From NCBI GenBank assembly GCA_017630405.1, contig JAGBVH010000006.1, positions 1 to 32,657 on the forward strand: 32,657 bases of DNA. Direction: 5' to 3'. A program made the translations under genes and the position numbers. The notes below the pieces were generated by a model that made no database searches, was not told the origin of the DNA, and saw only the letters and a program-made list of their open reading frames with translations. This document shows, one piece after another, positions 7,570 to 14,779 of this stretch. Source of the DNA: Alphaproteobacteria bacterium. Its GTDB lineage: Bacteria; Pseudomonadota; Alphaproteobacteria; Rs-D84. Numbering within the stretch: position 1 is the first letter of the stretch; the number at the start of each line of letters is the position of its first letter.

Positions 7570-8274
7570 TTGGAGTATCCAGCGGATTTTGACACATCCA
7601 CATTTCCAGCCGGTCGGCAGGTTGCGCTGTCACGTTTTCTAGGCGTGGCAGTTATGTCTGTATTCTTTATGATACTGGTTGCGTGTGGTTTGTTGATGTG
7701 GGCGAACCGCAGCAGTAAAATCCATCCGTTTTTAATTTCCGTAAATCAGGTGACGGGCCAGTGGGAAATTGTCGGCCATTCCCACATCCGTGGTCACGAG
7801 ATTAAGGCCGCACAGTCCCTTCAAGAATCCGTTATTTACAAGTTTATCCAGAATTGGTTTTATATCTCGTCCGATGATTCTGTTAATCAGGCAATATGGG
7901 GCGAATGCTCTGATCGCAAGGTCACATGTGGTCGTGATAATACCAGCTCTACCGAAGTTAAAGAATGCGCGCTGTACTGTATCGCAACAGATGATTTATA
8001 TGACCAATTTGTTAAAAATACATTACCAAATTATCAGCAGCGTTTTCTGCGTGGCGAAGTATGGTCTGCGGATATGTTAACACTGCAGCTGAAGCCTTTG
8101 ACCGCAATCACACCGGCTGGTAATACATGGCAGTTTCGCGTTACGGTCGTATCAAATCAAAATTCGAAAATGGATATCTTTGGTATAATTGATATCAGCA
8201 ACAACAAGCAGATTTTTGCGCCGTCGTTGGGATATCATGTATCGGGATTCTACGCATATAAAGTGAACAAATGA
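7570..8274 (+). CDS. VirB8/DotI-like inner-membrane protein (copy 1)
   Basis: 234 residues: a short cytoplasmic N-terminus, one transmembrane helix at about 25-45, and a periplasmic domain compatible with the NTF2-like fold of VirB8. The segment YKFIQNWFYI aligns with QKFVTEYFYV of the next gene, and both end with a strand around a Gly-Phe/Tyr-x-Val motif like the NPLGF end of VirB8. A 30-residue stretch (about 115-140) with four Cys suggests disulphides. The start is TTG at 7570, supported by a G-run ribosome site five bases upstream; no other in-frame start precedes the TM helix. It overlaps the next gene by four bases. VirB8 nucleates assembly of type IV secretion channels. The assignment is by architecture, not close sequence match. 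Confidence 0.6.
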   Translation: MEYPADFDTSTFPAGRQVALSRFLGVAVMSVFFMILVACGLLMWANRSSKIHPFLISVNQVTGQWEIVGHSHIRGHEIKAAQSLQESVIYKFIQNWFYISSDDSVNQAIWGECSDRKVTCGRDNTSSTEVKECALYCIATDDLYDQFVKNTLPNYQQRFLRGEVWSADMLTLQLKPLTAITPAGNTWQFRVTVVSNQNSKMDIFGIIDISNNKQIFAPSLGYHVSGFYAYKVNK

Positions 8275-8930
8275 AACGTTTATTGACACTTTTTTCGGGG
8301 GTATTGATATTGCTGGCATCTGTTGCGGCACTGTTTATCTGCGCCGCTATTTATGATTCCGCATCCAAGATACGTATCGAATCTTTCTTTTTTCAGCCAA
8401 ACAGCAGTTCCAGTTTGCGAATGGAAGACCCAGAATCGTATCGTGCACTGGGTGAAACAGCATTGCGAAATAAAATTATTCAAAAGTTTGTCACAGAATA
8501 TTTTTATGTATTACCAAATCATAACAATATTGAAAATCGCAAGAATAATCCATATTCCGGTATGCGTATAATTTCGGCCCCCAGCGTATTTGAACGCTGG
8601 CTAAAAGATGTAGCGCCTGAAATATCCAATATGGCCAACAGCAGAATGTTTCGCACCGTTTATGTGAATCCAAATGATATCGAACAAAATCAGGGCAGCG
8701 AAAGATATCTGCGTGTACCGTTTACATTAACGACATGGGCCCAGCCGAATAATTTTTCTGTTGAGCCAACCGTCAAACATGGCATAATGTATATGTCGGT
8801 ATCATATGACTTGTCAGGGCTTGTCAAAATGATTGGCGCAAAAAGTACATCCGAACATCTTGAAAGTGGTGGCGACCCACTGGCGGTATTCGGATTCAGG
8901 GTTTTGGATGTTGTTGTTGAATGGCAATAA
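8271..8930 (+). CDS. VirB8/DotI-like inner-membrane protein (copy 2)
   Basis: 219 residues with a transmembrane helix at 5-28 and a periplasmic domain. It shares with the preceding protein the helix ending KFVTEYFYV and a closing strand (DPLAVFGFRVLDVVVEW) that resembles the NPLG-containing end of VirB8. The ATG overlaps the TGA of copy 1 (ATGA), so the two are translationally coupled and may act together. Rickettsial Rvh type IV systems carry duplicated VirB8 genes, one divergent, which is a plausible parallel. No VirB4, VirB9, VirB10 or VirB11 is in the window, so any system would be scattered or lie elsewhere. Confidence 0.58.
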   Translation: MKRLLTLFSGVLILLASVAALFICAAIYDSASKIRIESFFFQPNSSSSLRMEDPESYRALGETALRNKIIQKFVTEYFYVLPNHNNIENRKNNPYSGMRIISAPSVFERWLKDVAPEISNMANSRMFRTVYVNPNDIEQNQGSERYLRVPFTLTTWAQPNNFSVEPTVKHGIMYMSVSYDLSGLVKMIGAKSTSEHLESGGDPLAVFGFRVLDVVVEWQ

Positions 8931-8933
8931 AAA

Positions 8934-9707
8934 ATGATGAAAAGAATTGTATTTTTTATGTCTTTGATTATGCCAATGGCTGTATGTGCCAGTGCGCTTA
9001 TCGAAGAATTTGATGACTTTGCCATTGCGGAAAGTGGCGATTATGATATCACCATGGAATCGGTTGAGTTAAATGATGGGGCATCACCAGTTGCGGTTGC
9101 TGGTTTTGATATCGCTGGTATTATGCTGGGTATGCCTTTTGAAGATATCCAAACTTTGTTTTACAAGTCCAAGGGTTTGTACACCCCGCGCAAGAATAAC
9201 AGTATAATATACACAATTCATCCAGACTGGCGTTATAATCTTGATTATGAATGTCGTCAACAGGGCACAGTAATCCCCAAGGATTTGGACAACTGTATCA
9301 AAACCTTGGCGCGCAGTCGTGGTTTGCTTTATGCGTCCGAGGTACACCTTGAACGCCCCCAGACTGGCGAAACGATTACGGTGTATCTGACATCCAATGC
9401 CAGTGATAATCTGGTATATCGCGTTGTTTATAATAACGATGTGGGCGAAAAAGAAGGTGCCGGTGAAAAATTTGAAAAACAATGGGAGAACAAAGTGCTT
9501 GCCTTTTGGCAAAGTGTGCTGGATAAATATGACGCACCAAATGCTGGAACAGATACTTGGATTTCTTCGACCAACGCATATGACCCGATGATGAAAGCAT
9601 ATTATGGCGCACTGGATTTAATCGACCAAGGTCGTCAAGCATCTGATTTGGCTAAAAATATTCAACAGGCGCGTGAAAACTTCAAGGCCAAGCCATATGC
9701 GTTCTAG
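8934..9707 (+). CDS. Secreted/periplasmic protein of unknown function
   Basis: 257 residues with a signal peptide (about 1-20, ending VCASA). The mature part begins acidic. It contains GIMLGMPFEDIQTLF near residue 62, a pattern seen in alphaproteobacterial periplasmic proteins of unknown role. Two Cys (around 103 and 119) could form a disulphide. The C-terminal third is helical and charged. I recognise no enzyme motif. It starts 4 bases after the second VirB8-like gene and its end overlaps yraN by 11 bases, so it belongs to the same transcript and may be an accessory part of the same envelope complex. Starts at 8934 and 8937 are equally possible. Confidence 0.7.
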   Translation: MMKRIVFFMSLIMPMAVCASALIEEFDDFAIAESGDYDITMESVELNDGASPVAVAGFDIAGIMLGMPFEDIQTLFYKSKGLYTPRKNNSIIYTIHPDWRYNLDYECRQQGTVIPKDLDNCIKTLARSRGLLYASEVHLERPQTGETITVYLTSNASDNLVYRVVYNNDVGEKEGAGEKFEKQWENKVLAFWQSVLDKYDAPNAGTDTWISSTNAYDPMMKAYYGALDLIDQGRQASDLAKNIQQARENFKAKPYAF

Positions 9708-10047
9708 TACTTCGTATCAATCTGGATTATGGGCGGAATTTTATGCGCGCATGTATTTGCGACTTCATGGCTTTCGCATCGTTCGTTCGCGCTATATTAC
9801 GGGCCGCAATACCAATCGTGCCGAAATAGATATTATTGCGCGCCGCAAAAACTTAATCATCTTTGTCGAGGTCAAGCGTCGCAAGAACCTTGATATTGCC
9901 TTTGGTGCAATTACCAATGCCCAGGCTGCGCGATTGCGTCGTGCGGCCGAAACATATCTGTCGCAAAACCGCTGGATGGGTGATGCGCGCTTTGATGTTA
10001 TTGCTGTTTGTGGGCATCGAATTCACTGGGTGAAAAACGTGATATAA
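9697..10047 (+). CDS. YraN/UPF0102 family endonuclease-like protein
   Basis: 116 residues, normal for the family. It has the restriction-endonuclease-like core: Glu43/Asp45 in AEIDIIA and Glu58-x-Lys60 in FVEVK. YraN proteins are predicted Holliday-junction-resolvase-like nucleases, but their function is not settled. ATG 9697 overlaps the preceding gene by 11 bases; a GTG at 9673 in the same frame is an alternative start. In many proteobacteria yraN lies between rsmI and an envelope lipoprotein gene; here it follows the VirB8-like group instead. Confidence 0.88.
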   Translation: MRSSTSYQSGLWAEFYARMYLRLHGFRIVRSRYITGRNTNRAEIDIIARRKNLIIFVEVKRRKNLDIAFGAITNAQAARLRRAAETYLSQNRWMGDARFDVIAVCGHRIHWVKNVI

Positions 10048-10050
10048 ATA

Positions 10051-10079
10051 TTGAATTTGGGAACTGTTTCCTGTATAAT
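10051..10079 (+). promoter_or_regulatory. Promoter for the 49-aa lipoprotein
   Basis: TTGAAT (10051-10056), 17-nt spacer, TATAAT (10074-10079). It lies directly after yraN and about 27 nt before the start codon's leader end, so the tiny gene has its own transcript. Confidence 0.75.
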
Positions 10080-10112
10080 TCATATGTTGAACTTAACCAA
10101 AAAGGAGAACAC

Positions 10113-10262
10113 ATGAAAAAATTAATGTTGGCATTGTTTGCTGTTTTGACATTGGCTGCTTGCACAGGTTCTTACAAATCTGGTAATTGCGAATATGATT
10201 TCTTGCTGCACAAAGATATTTCAGTTTCAAAAATCATCGGCAATATGACCGGCGGTTGTTAA
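10113..10262 (+). CDS. Very small lipoprotein of 49 residues
   Basis: The start codon has AAAGGAG seven bases upstream. The signal peptide MKKLMLALFAVLTLAAC ends in a lipobox, and the mature part is about 33 residues with two further Cys, one near the acylated end (GNCEYDF) and one at the terminus. The gene is isolated by its own promoter and a strong terminator, so it is a real, probably well-expressed gene. Size and the Cys-x-x-x-Phe-Leu segment recall VirB7-type lipoproteins, as does the neighbouring VirB8-like pair. An entericidin-like or structural lipoprotein cannot be excluded. It is shorter than most automatic gene callers accept. Confidence 0.8.
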   Translation: MKKLMLALFAVLTLAACTGSYKSGNCEYDFLLHKDISVSKIIGNMTGGC

Positions 10263-10269
10263 TAAAATT

Positions 10270-10299
10270 CCCCTTCGCTTGCGAAGGGGTTTTTCTTTT
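10270..10299 (+). terminator. Strong intrinsic terminator
   Basis: CCCCTTCGC and GCGAAGGGG pair around TT, followed by TTTTTCTTTT. It ends the lipoprotein transcript. Confidence 0.9.
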
Positions 10300-10303
10300 G
10301 ACA

Positions 10304-10326
10304 TAAAAAATCCCCCAAACGGGGGA
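10304..10326 (-). terminator. Terminator of ackA
   Basis: On the minus strand CTCCCCC and GGGGGA pair around GTTT, followed by TTTTTT. It stands 5 bases after the ackA stop. The same C5/G5 stem recurs at 20829 and 28375. Confidence 0.85.
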
Positions 10327-10330
10327 GTTT

Positions 10331-11572
10331 TTATTTAACGAACGAGTAATCCATTTCCAGATGATTTGGATTATATGTGCCATTCATAATCGCCAAAGTA
10401 TCTTCGACAATTACCAATTCTTCGTTTGTGGCAATCATCAAGATTTTTACGCGACTGTCATCTGTGCTGATAACGGCTTCATCAACGCCTTTGCGTGCCA
10501 ATGCCACCGCGTTCTTTTCTTTGTCCATTTTGATGCCCAATTCTTCCAAGCCTTCACAGAATTTTTCGCGCAGGTAATCGTCATTTTCACCCACGCCTGC
10601 TGTAAAGACCAAGGCATCAACATGGCCCAGTTCAGCCATGAACGCACCGATATACTTTTTCACATTGTGTGCTTCCATTTCAATGGCCAAGCGGCACAAA
10701 TCATTTTCGTCTTTGTTACCTTCTACATCGCGGCGGTCAGCATAGCATTCTGTGATGCCCATCAAACCAGAATCCTTGTTCAAATGTTTCTGCATTTGAT
10801 CTGCGTTAATACCCAAACGGTTCATTACATACAATACAACACCTGGGTCCAAGTCACCAGGGCGTGTACCCATTGTCAAACCTGCCAATGGTGTCATACC
10901 CAAAGAAGTATCAACGGAAACACCGTTTTTAATCGCAGTTGCGGATGCACCAGAACCGATATGCAATGTAATCAGGTTGCATTCATTAGCAGGCTTGCCC
11001 AGCATTTTTGCCGCACGCTTTGAAACATACAGATGGCTTGTTCCGTGGAATCCATAGCGGCGTACACCCAGTTCACGATACCAAGCGCTTGGCACTGCAT
11101 AGCGATACGCATAGTCAGGCATTGTCTGGTGGAACGCAGTATCAAACACAGCAACCTGTGTCGCATTTGGCAACAACTGTTTAGCGGTCACGATACCCAT
11201 CAACGCAGATGGATTATGCAGTGGCGCAATAGCGGACAGTTCATCAATTGTCTTGATAACTTCATCATTGATTTCAACAGAAGATGCGAATTTGTCGCCA
11301 CCCATAACAACGCGATGACCAACACCCTTGATTTCGTTCAGGTCAATAGATGCTTCGCGCAACATGAACAGCACCACATTTAATGCCTCGTCATGATTTT
11401 TCATGGATGTTTCTTTCTTTTGCTTTGTCCCATCAGGATATTTCTGGGTGACAAAAGAATCAGGCAATCCGATTTTTTCGACATTACCACCAACAATGGC
11501 GCGTTTAGAATCCGCGTCAAACACCTGGTACTTCAGGGAAGAAGAACCGCAATTCAGTGCAAGTATATACAT
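10331..11572 (-). CDS. ackA: Acetate kinase
   Basis: 413 residues (family about 400). It interconverts acetyl phosphate + ADP and acetate + ATP, giving substrate-level ATP. Seen motifs: NCGSSSLKY at 7-15, which opens the ASKHA ATPase fold; GHRVVMGGD around 85-93 with the substrate-binding Arg; DTAFHQTMP; GFHGTSH; and a nucleotide-binding FTAGVGEN near 320. ATG 11572 has AAGGAT eight bases upstream. It is a single-gene unit with its own terminator; pta, its usual partner, is not next to it. Together with gap it suggests a glycolytic, partly fermentative metabolism. Confidence 0.97.
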   Translation of the reverse strand: MYILALNCGSSSLKYQVFDADSKRAIVGGNVEKIGLPDSFVTQKYPDGTKQKKETSMKNHDEALNVVLFMLREASIDLNEIKGVGHRVVMGGDKFASSVEINDEVIKTIDELSAIAPLHNPSALMGIVTAKQLLPNATQVAVFDTAFHQTMPDYAYRYAVPSAWYRELGVRRYGFHGTSHLYVSKRAAKMLGKPANECNLITLHIGSGASATAIKNGVSVDTSLGMTPLAGLTMGTRPGDLDPGVVLYVMNRLGINADQMQKHLNKDSGLMGITECYADRRDVEGNKDENDLCRLAIEMEAHNVKKYIGAFMAELGHVDALVFTAGVGENDDYLREKFCEGLEELGIKMDKEKNAVALARKGVDEAVISTDDSRVKILMIATNEELVIVEDTLAIMNGTYNPNHLEMDYSFVK

Positions 11573-11622
11573 GTGAGATCCTTTTTTTTACGCGCCAAGC
11601 ATAGCAGATGATTTTAATATTT

Positions 11623-12198
11623 TCAATAATAAACTCGGAATATCAGCGACCAATTTTCATTATTTATTGTTGTGGTCACACCGGTTGATTTATTGCTGAC
11701 CCAATAGTTTTCGCCGCCTATCATCATACATATATATAATTTGCCATTACTTTGATATGTGTATGGGGCAGGTGCGCTGCGCGAACCGATACCAAACGCT
11801 GCAACAATATCGCCGGCCACATATCCATTTGCGTCAGATTTACACACCAAATAAGGGCGCACAATAACAGGTGTGACCTCGTCAATTATATATGTAATTG
11901 TGCTTCCGGCGTTCTTGGTCGGCACAGGTTCGGTTTCAATCATCGACAAAGAATTATTTTTGCTGTGTTGATTGACTATTTGTGCCCAAAATTCATCTGG
12001 TACGCTTGTAATGTCAAATGTACTGGTTCCGGTTGCCGTATTATTTTCGCTATTTCCGACTGTAAAACCACCAAGTGTTTCGCCATCGTGTACGCGCAGA
12101 GTCTTGGTTTCGGTATCCATTGTCAGTTCACCGTCCAGTCCAGTAAATGCATCGTTCTGTGCGGTTGTACCGCGTCTAAGTTGTAATACTTTTGCCAT
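11623..12198 (-). CDS. Phage-fibre-type protein with Mtd-like N-terminal domain
   Basis: 191 residues. The first ~45 (LQLRRGTTAQNDAFTG, GELTMDTETKTLRVHDG) match the N-terminal attachment domain of phage major tropism determinant and many tail-fibre proteins, which fixes a fibre to a baseplate or precedes a trimerising tip. The remaining ~145 residues are beta-rich without a family I recognise; this would be the receptor-binding or variable part. ATG 12198 has AAAGGA seven bases upstream. No other phage structural genes are next to it apart from the 773-aa coiled-coil gene upstream. It has its own promoter and a leader with two terminator-like hairpins, the same arrangement as the effector gene at 545-1567. 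Confidence 0.72.
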   Translation of the reverse strand: MAKVLQLRRGTTAQNDAFTGLDGELTMDTETKTLRVHDGETLGGFTVGNSENNTATGTSTFDITSVPDEFWAQIVNQHSKNNSLSMIETEPVPTKNAGSTITYIIDEVTPVIVRPYLVCKSDANGYVAGDIVAAFGIGSRSAPAPYTYQSNGKLYICMMIGGENYWVSNKSTGVTTTINNENWSLIFRVYY

Positions 12199-12226
12199 AT
12201 GTTTTTCCTTTGTTTATTTTTTAGCT

Positions 12227-12254
12227 AAAAAAATCCCCATGCGCTGGGCATGGG
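12227..12254 (-). terminator. Leader hairpin 2 upstream of the fibre-type gene
   Basis: On the minus strand CCCATGC and GCATGGG pair around a 5-nt loop, then GA and seven T. It lies between the promoter and the start codon, 29 bases from the ATG. Its ending TTTTTTTAGC is also seen after the leader hairpin at 1584-1608. Confidence 0.72.
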
Positions 12255-12258
12255 ATAT

Positions 12259-12282
12259 AAAAAAGACACCACATTCGTGGTG
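12259..12282 (-). terminator. Leader hairpin 1 upstream of the fibre-type gene
   Basis: On the minus strand CACCAC and GTGGTG pair around GAAT, then TC and six T. It could serve the upstream 773-aa gene as a terminator, but it also stands in the leader of the fibre-type gene, 3' of that gene's promoter. Confidence 0.7.
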
Positions 12283-12296
12283 CCTTATTTTCACAG

Positions 12297-12325
12297 ATTA
12301 TATCATAAAATCGATTAAAAATCAA
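12297..12325 (-). promoter_or_regulatory. Promoter of the fibre-type gene
   Basis: On the minus strand TTGATT (12320-12325), 17-nt spacer, TATAAT (12297-12302). The predicted start near 12290 gives a ~92-nt leader containing both hairpins. The promoter begins 11 bases after the stop of the 773-aa gene. Confidence 0.7.
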
Positions 12326-12335
12326 GATTATGATT

Positions 12336-14657
12336 TTACGCCGTCATACCAAAGTGTTTTGACTTATACGCCGCAATATATTCATTAAATTCATCATCTT
12401 TGACTTTATCATAATCCGCTTGATGTGTTGATTTGCTGCGCCATGTCCATTTATACTGCGAGCCCGTATGAAATGTTCGGCCTGTTTCCAACTTGTCCCA
12501 ATATGCCATCAAGTCGGCAAAGTCGCTTTGCTTGCTGTCATCAATATTATTGATTTTTTCCTGCAGGGCATCTCGTTCCGCTTTCATGGCTTCAAGCGTA
12601 CTGGTTGCTTGATTAAATTTAGTAATCTGTTCTTGTTTTTTCTGTAATCTATCCTGTGCTTTTTCAAGTTTTTTTCTTGTTGCTGTAATCTTTGGCTTCA
12701 GTTCGTTTTCATGTATTTTTTGTTCGGCATAACGCGCTTGTGCCTCAGCTAGGGCGGTTTGTGCCTGATTCAGCTGGTCGTTTGCTTCATCAATTCTGGA
12801 TTGTTCCGCACCACCATTGGTCAGGACCTGTACCTGCTTTTGCAACTTGGCTATCACCTCTTTGATTTGGTCAACTTCTTCGGTCGATGCTTCGCCTGTT
12901 TCTGGATCCAATCCCCATATGTCGCATTCTTCGCCCAGTTTATCTAGTTCGTCCTGCAAAGCCGTAATTATATTTGATGTTCTGGTTGTGTTGTATCTTC
13001 TGGCTCCACTTGTTTCGGCCTCCAGTGCGGCGATTTGCGTATCGTATGCCGCCAGTCTGTTTTCCATTCCGGTTCTTTTTGCTTCATGGGCAGCTTTGTC
13101 TCGCTCTATCATTGCCTTCAGTTCTTTTGAGTTGCCATTGAACTTTCTTCCACGTGAACGGACAAGATTTCCCGCCGCCGTCAGTCCATACCCCAGTACC
13201 TTGAATGTGAATTTAAGACTTTTATCCAATGCATTTGTCACAAACTGAACGCCGGCGTTTTTATTCAATGACAGATTTTTATCCGAGAATATTGAAAAAT
13301 CAGAACTGTTAAACGCATCCATAACTTTGCTGGTGGTCAGTCCATATTTTATAACGGACAGAACCTCCATCGCGGTTTGTGCCTCGGCCTTTTTGGGCGG
13401 ATTTGCTTCCAGTGCTTTGATTATTATTTCTGTGACCAGTTTTTTAAGTTTGCCACCGTTTCGCAATGCACCTTCAAAAGTCTTGTTCAGATTCCCATCG
13501 GAATCCAATGTCTTTAATGTTTTTATCATCCAATCAAAGTGTTCGCTTGCCTTATTAGATTTGACTTTAATGCGACCCTTGATTTTTTCCGCGGAATCTA
13601 TAATTTTTTTCAACCCATCGCTTGGCTTAATTTTTTCTTTATCAATTGCCTCGCAGATAAGTTTCGCCTGGGGCGATTTGAACACACGGTTACCAACTTT
13701 TTGGATTTTTTCAAAGTTTTCCGAATATGTATTTCCCCACCATTTTGATATACGCTCAGGAATACTCAACTCTTCTTCGGCCTTTGGTGGTATGTAATCT
13801 TTGCTGTCGGACTTATCATACTGCATGTTTTCGCGCGCTTCATTCAGCGGCTTGGATATTTTTCCCTTGTCATATTGCGAAAATACCTCGAAAACTTTCC
13901 CATTACTGTACAGGGTATTCAGCAGATTGGGTAAATCGCTTTTGAACACTTCTATGTTGTATTGTTCCATATAGTTCTTGACTTCGAATTTTTCTTTATC
14001 TGTAATTGCCGAAAAATCCGGCGCTGCCTTAAGTCCCAAAGCCTGACGTGTTTCTGCATTAGAATTCACGTGATATAATACTACTTGGGCACTTGATGCA
14101 ACCTTGCCTTTGAATTCTGGATTTGAATTATACTTTTTTTCGTCTATACCCTTTAATAAATCATCATATGACAAATCGCCAAGATAATTTCCCAGAATGT
14201 ATGACAGCTCATCGCGGTGGCTTTCCAGTAAATTACGTAAATTGGCAATTTGAGCCTCTGCTTCCGCACTTGCAGTGGGGTGCTGAAACATAGAACCAAA
14301 ATATTCGTCTAAAAATGTGGTTGCTTTATCATTGTACTTAAAGCTTTTGCGGTTAGCATCCATGCCACGAAATGCGGTTTCAAAGGCTTTATACAGTTTG
14401 CGCCATTCTTCAGGTGATAAATCCGTTTCTGGATTCAGTTGCTCTTTTTTCTTGATGCCAAAAGCGTCAAAGACATATTTATCATCCGCATCTTTTTCCA
14501 GCAAATCCGTCCACTTTTTCATGTTCCCTGCAAAGTCACCCTTACCATCATTGGCCTTGGCATAGTCACAGAAACGTGAAAACTGCTCGGCGGGCATCTT
14601 GCTAAAATGCAAGCGTCTAAAATATTCTAATAAAAAATCATCCATCTTCATTGTCAT
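12336..14657 (-). CDS. Large helical/coiled-coil protein of unknown function
   Basis: 773 residues, no signal peptide and no clear transmembrane helix. The N-terminal ~300 residues are mixed and charged. A Lys-rich helical middle follows to about 500. From about 515 to 700 there is a long coiled coil with Glu/Gln/Lys/Ala heptads (for example EAQARYAEQKIHENE), and a short globular tail rich in Trp/Tyr/Lys. I do not recognise a family. Similar layouts occur in secreted effectors, phage internal or tail proteins and cytoskeletal scaffolds. A strong promoter and an AAAGGAG site six bases before the first ATG indicate real expression. Downstream on the same strand is the fibre-type gene. Confidence 0.75.
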   Translation of the reverse strand: MTMKMDDFLLEYFRRLHFSKMPAEQFSRFCDYAKANDGKGDFAGNMKKWTDLLEKDADDKYVFDAFGIKKKEQLNPETDLSPEEWRKLYKAFETAFRGMDANRKSFKYNDKATTFLDEYFGSMFQHPTASAEAEAQIANLRNLLESHRDELSYILGNYLGDLSYDDLLKGIDEKKYNSNPEFKGKVASSAQVVLYHVNSNAETRQALGLKAAPDFSAITDKEKFEVKNYMEQYNIEVFKSDLPNLLNTLYSNGKVFEVFSQYDKGKISKPLNEARENMQYDKSDSKDYIPPKAEEELSIPERISKWWGNTYSENFEKIQKVGNRVFKSPQAKLICEAIDKEKIKPSDGLKKIIDSAEKIKGRIKVKSNKASEHFDWMIKTLKTLDSDGNLNKTFEGALRNGGKLKKLVTEIIIKALEANPPKKAEAQTAMEVLSVIKYGLTTSKVMDAFNSSDFSIFSDKNLSLNKNAGVQFVTNALDKSLKFTFKVLGYGLTAAGNLVRSRGRKFNGNSKELKAMIERDKAAHEAKRTGMENRLAAYDTQIAALEAETSGARRYNTTRTSNIITALQDELDKLGEECDIWGLDPETGEASTEEVDQIKEVIAKLQKQVQVLTNGGAEQSRIDEANDQLNQAQTALAEAQARYAEQKIHENELKPKITATRKKLEKAQDRLQKKQEQITKFNQATSTLEAMKAERDALQEKINNIDDSKQSDFADLMAYWDKLETGRTFHTGSQYKWTWRSKSTHQADYDKVKDDEFNEYIAAYKSKHFGMTA

Positions 14658-14692
14658 AAGCGACTCCTTTGGCTGCTACCCTTTAGTAATTT

Positions 14693-14721
14693 ATTATAGT
14701 ACAAACTGCCCCCTTTTTCAA
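14693..14721 (-). promoter_or_regulatory. Strong promoter of the 773-aa gene
   Basis: On the minus strand TTGAAA (14716-14721), 17-nt spacer, TATAAT (14693-14698). Same boxes and spacing as the promoter at 1650-1678. The leader is short and has no hairpins. Confidence 0.8.
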
Positions 14722-14753
14722 TATTTGTAGTACAAAAAAATAAAAAAATAGTA

Positions 14754-14759
14754 TATAAT
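14754..14759 (+). promoter_or_regulatory. Likely -10 box of the MFS transporter gene
   Basis: TATAAT 20 bases before the start codon. No convincing -35 box; the upstream bases are A-rich, which may act as an UP-like element. Divergent from the promoter at 14693-14721. Confidence 0.45.
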
Positions 14760-14779
14760 CCCAAAAAAATGGAAGGAAT

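Noticed and set aside
10361-11023. Long plus-strand frame opposite ackA
   Set aside because: Antisense shadow; ackA is unmistakable on the other strand.
14697-14735. TAGTACAAA repeated 30 bases apart in the divergent promoter region
   Set aside because: Nine bases in very AT-rich DNA; too short to separate from chance.
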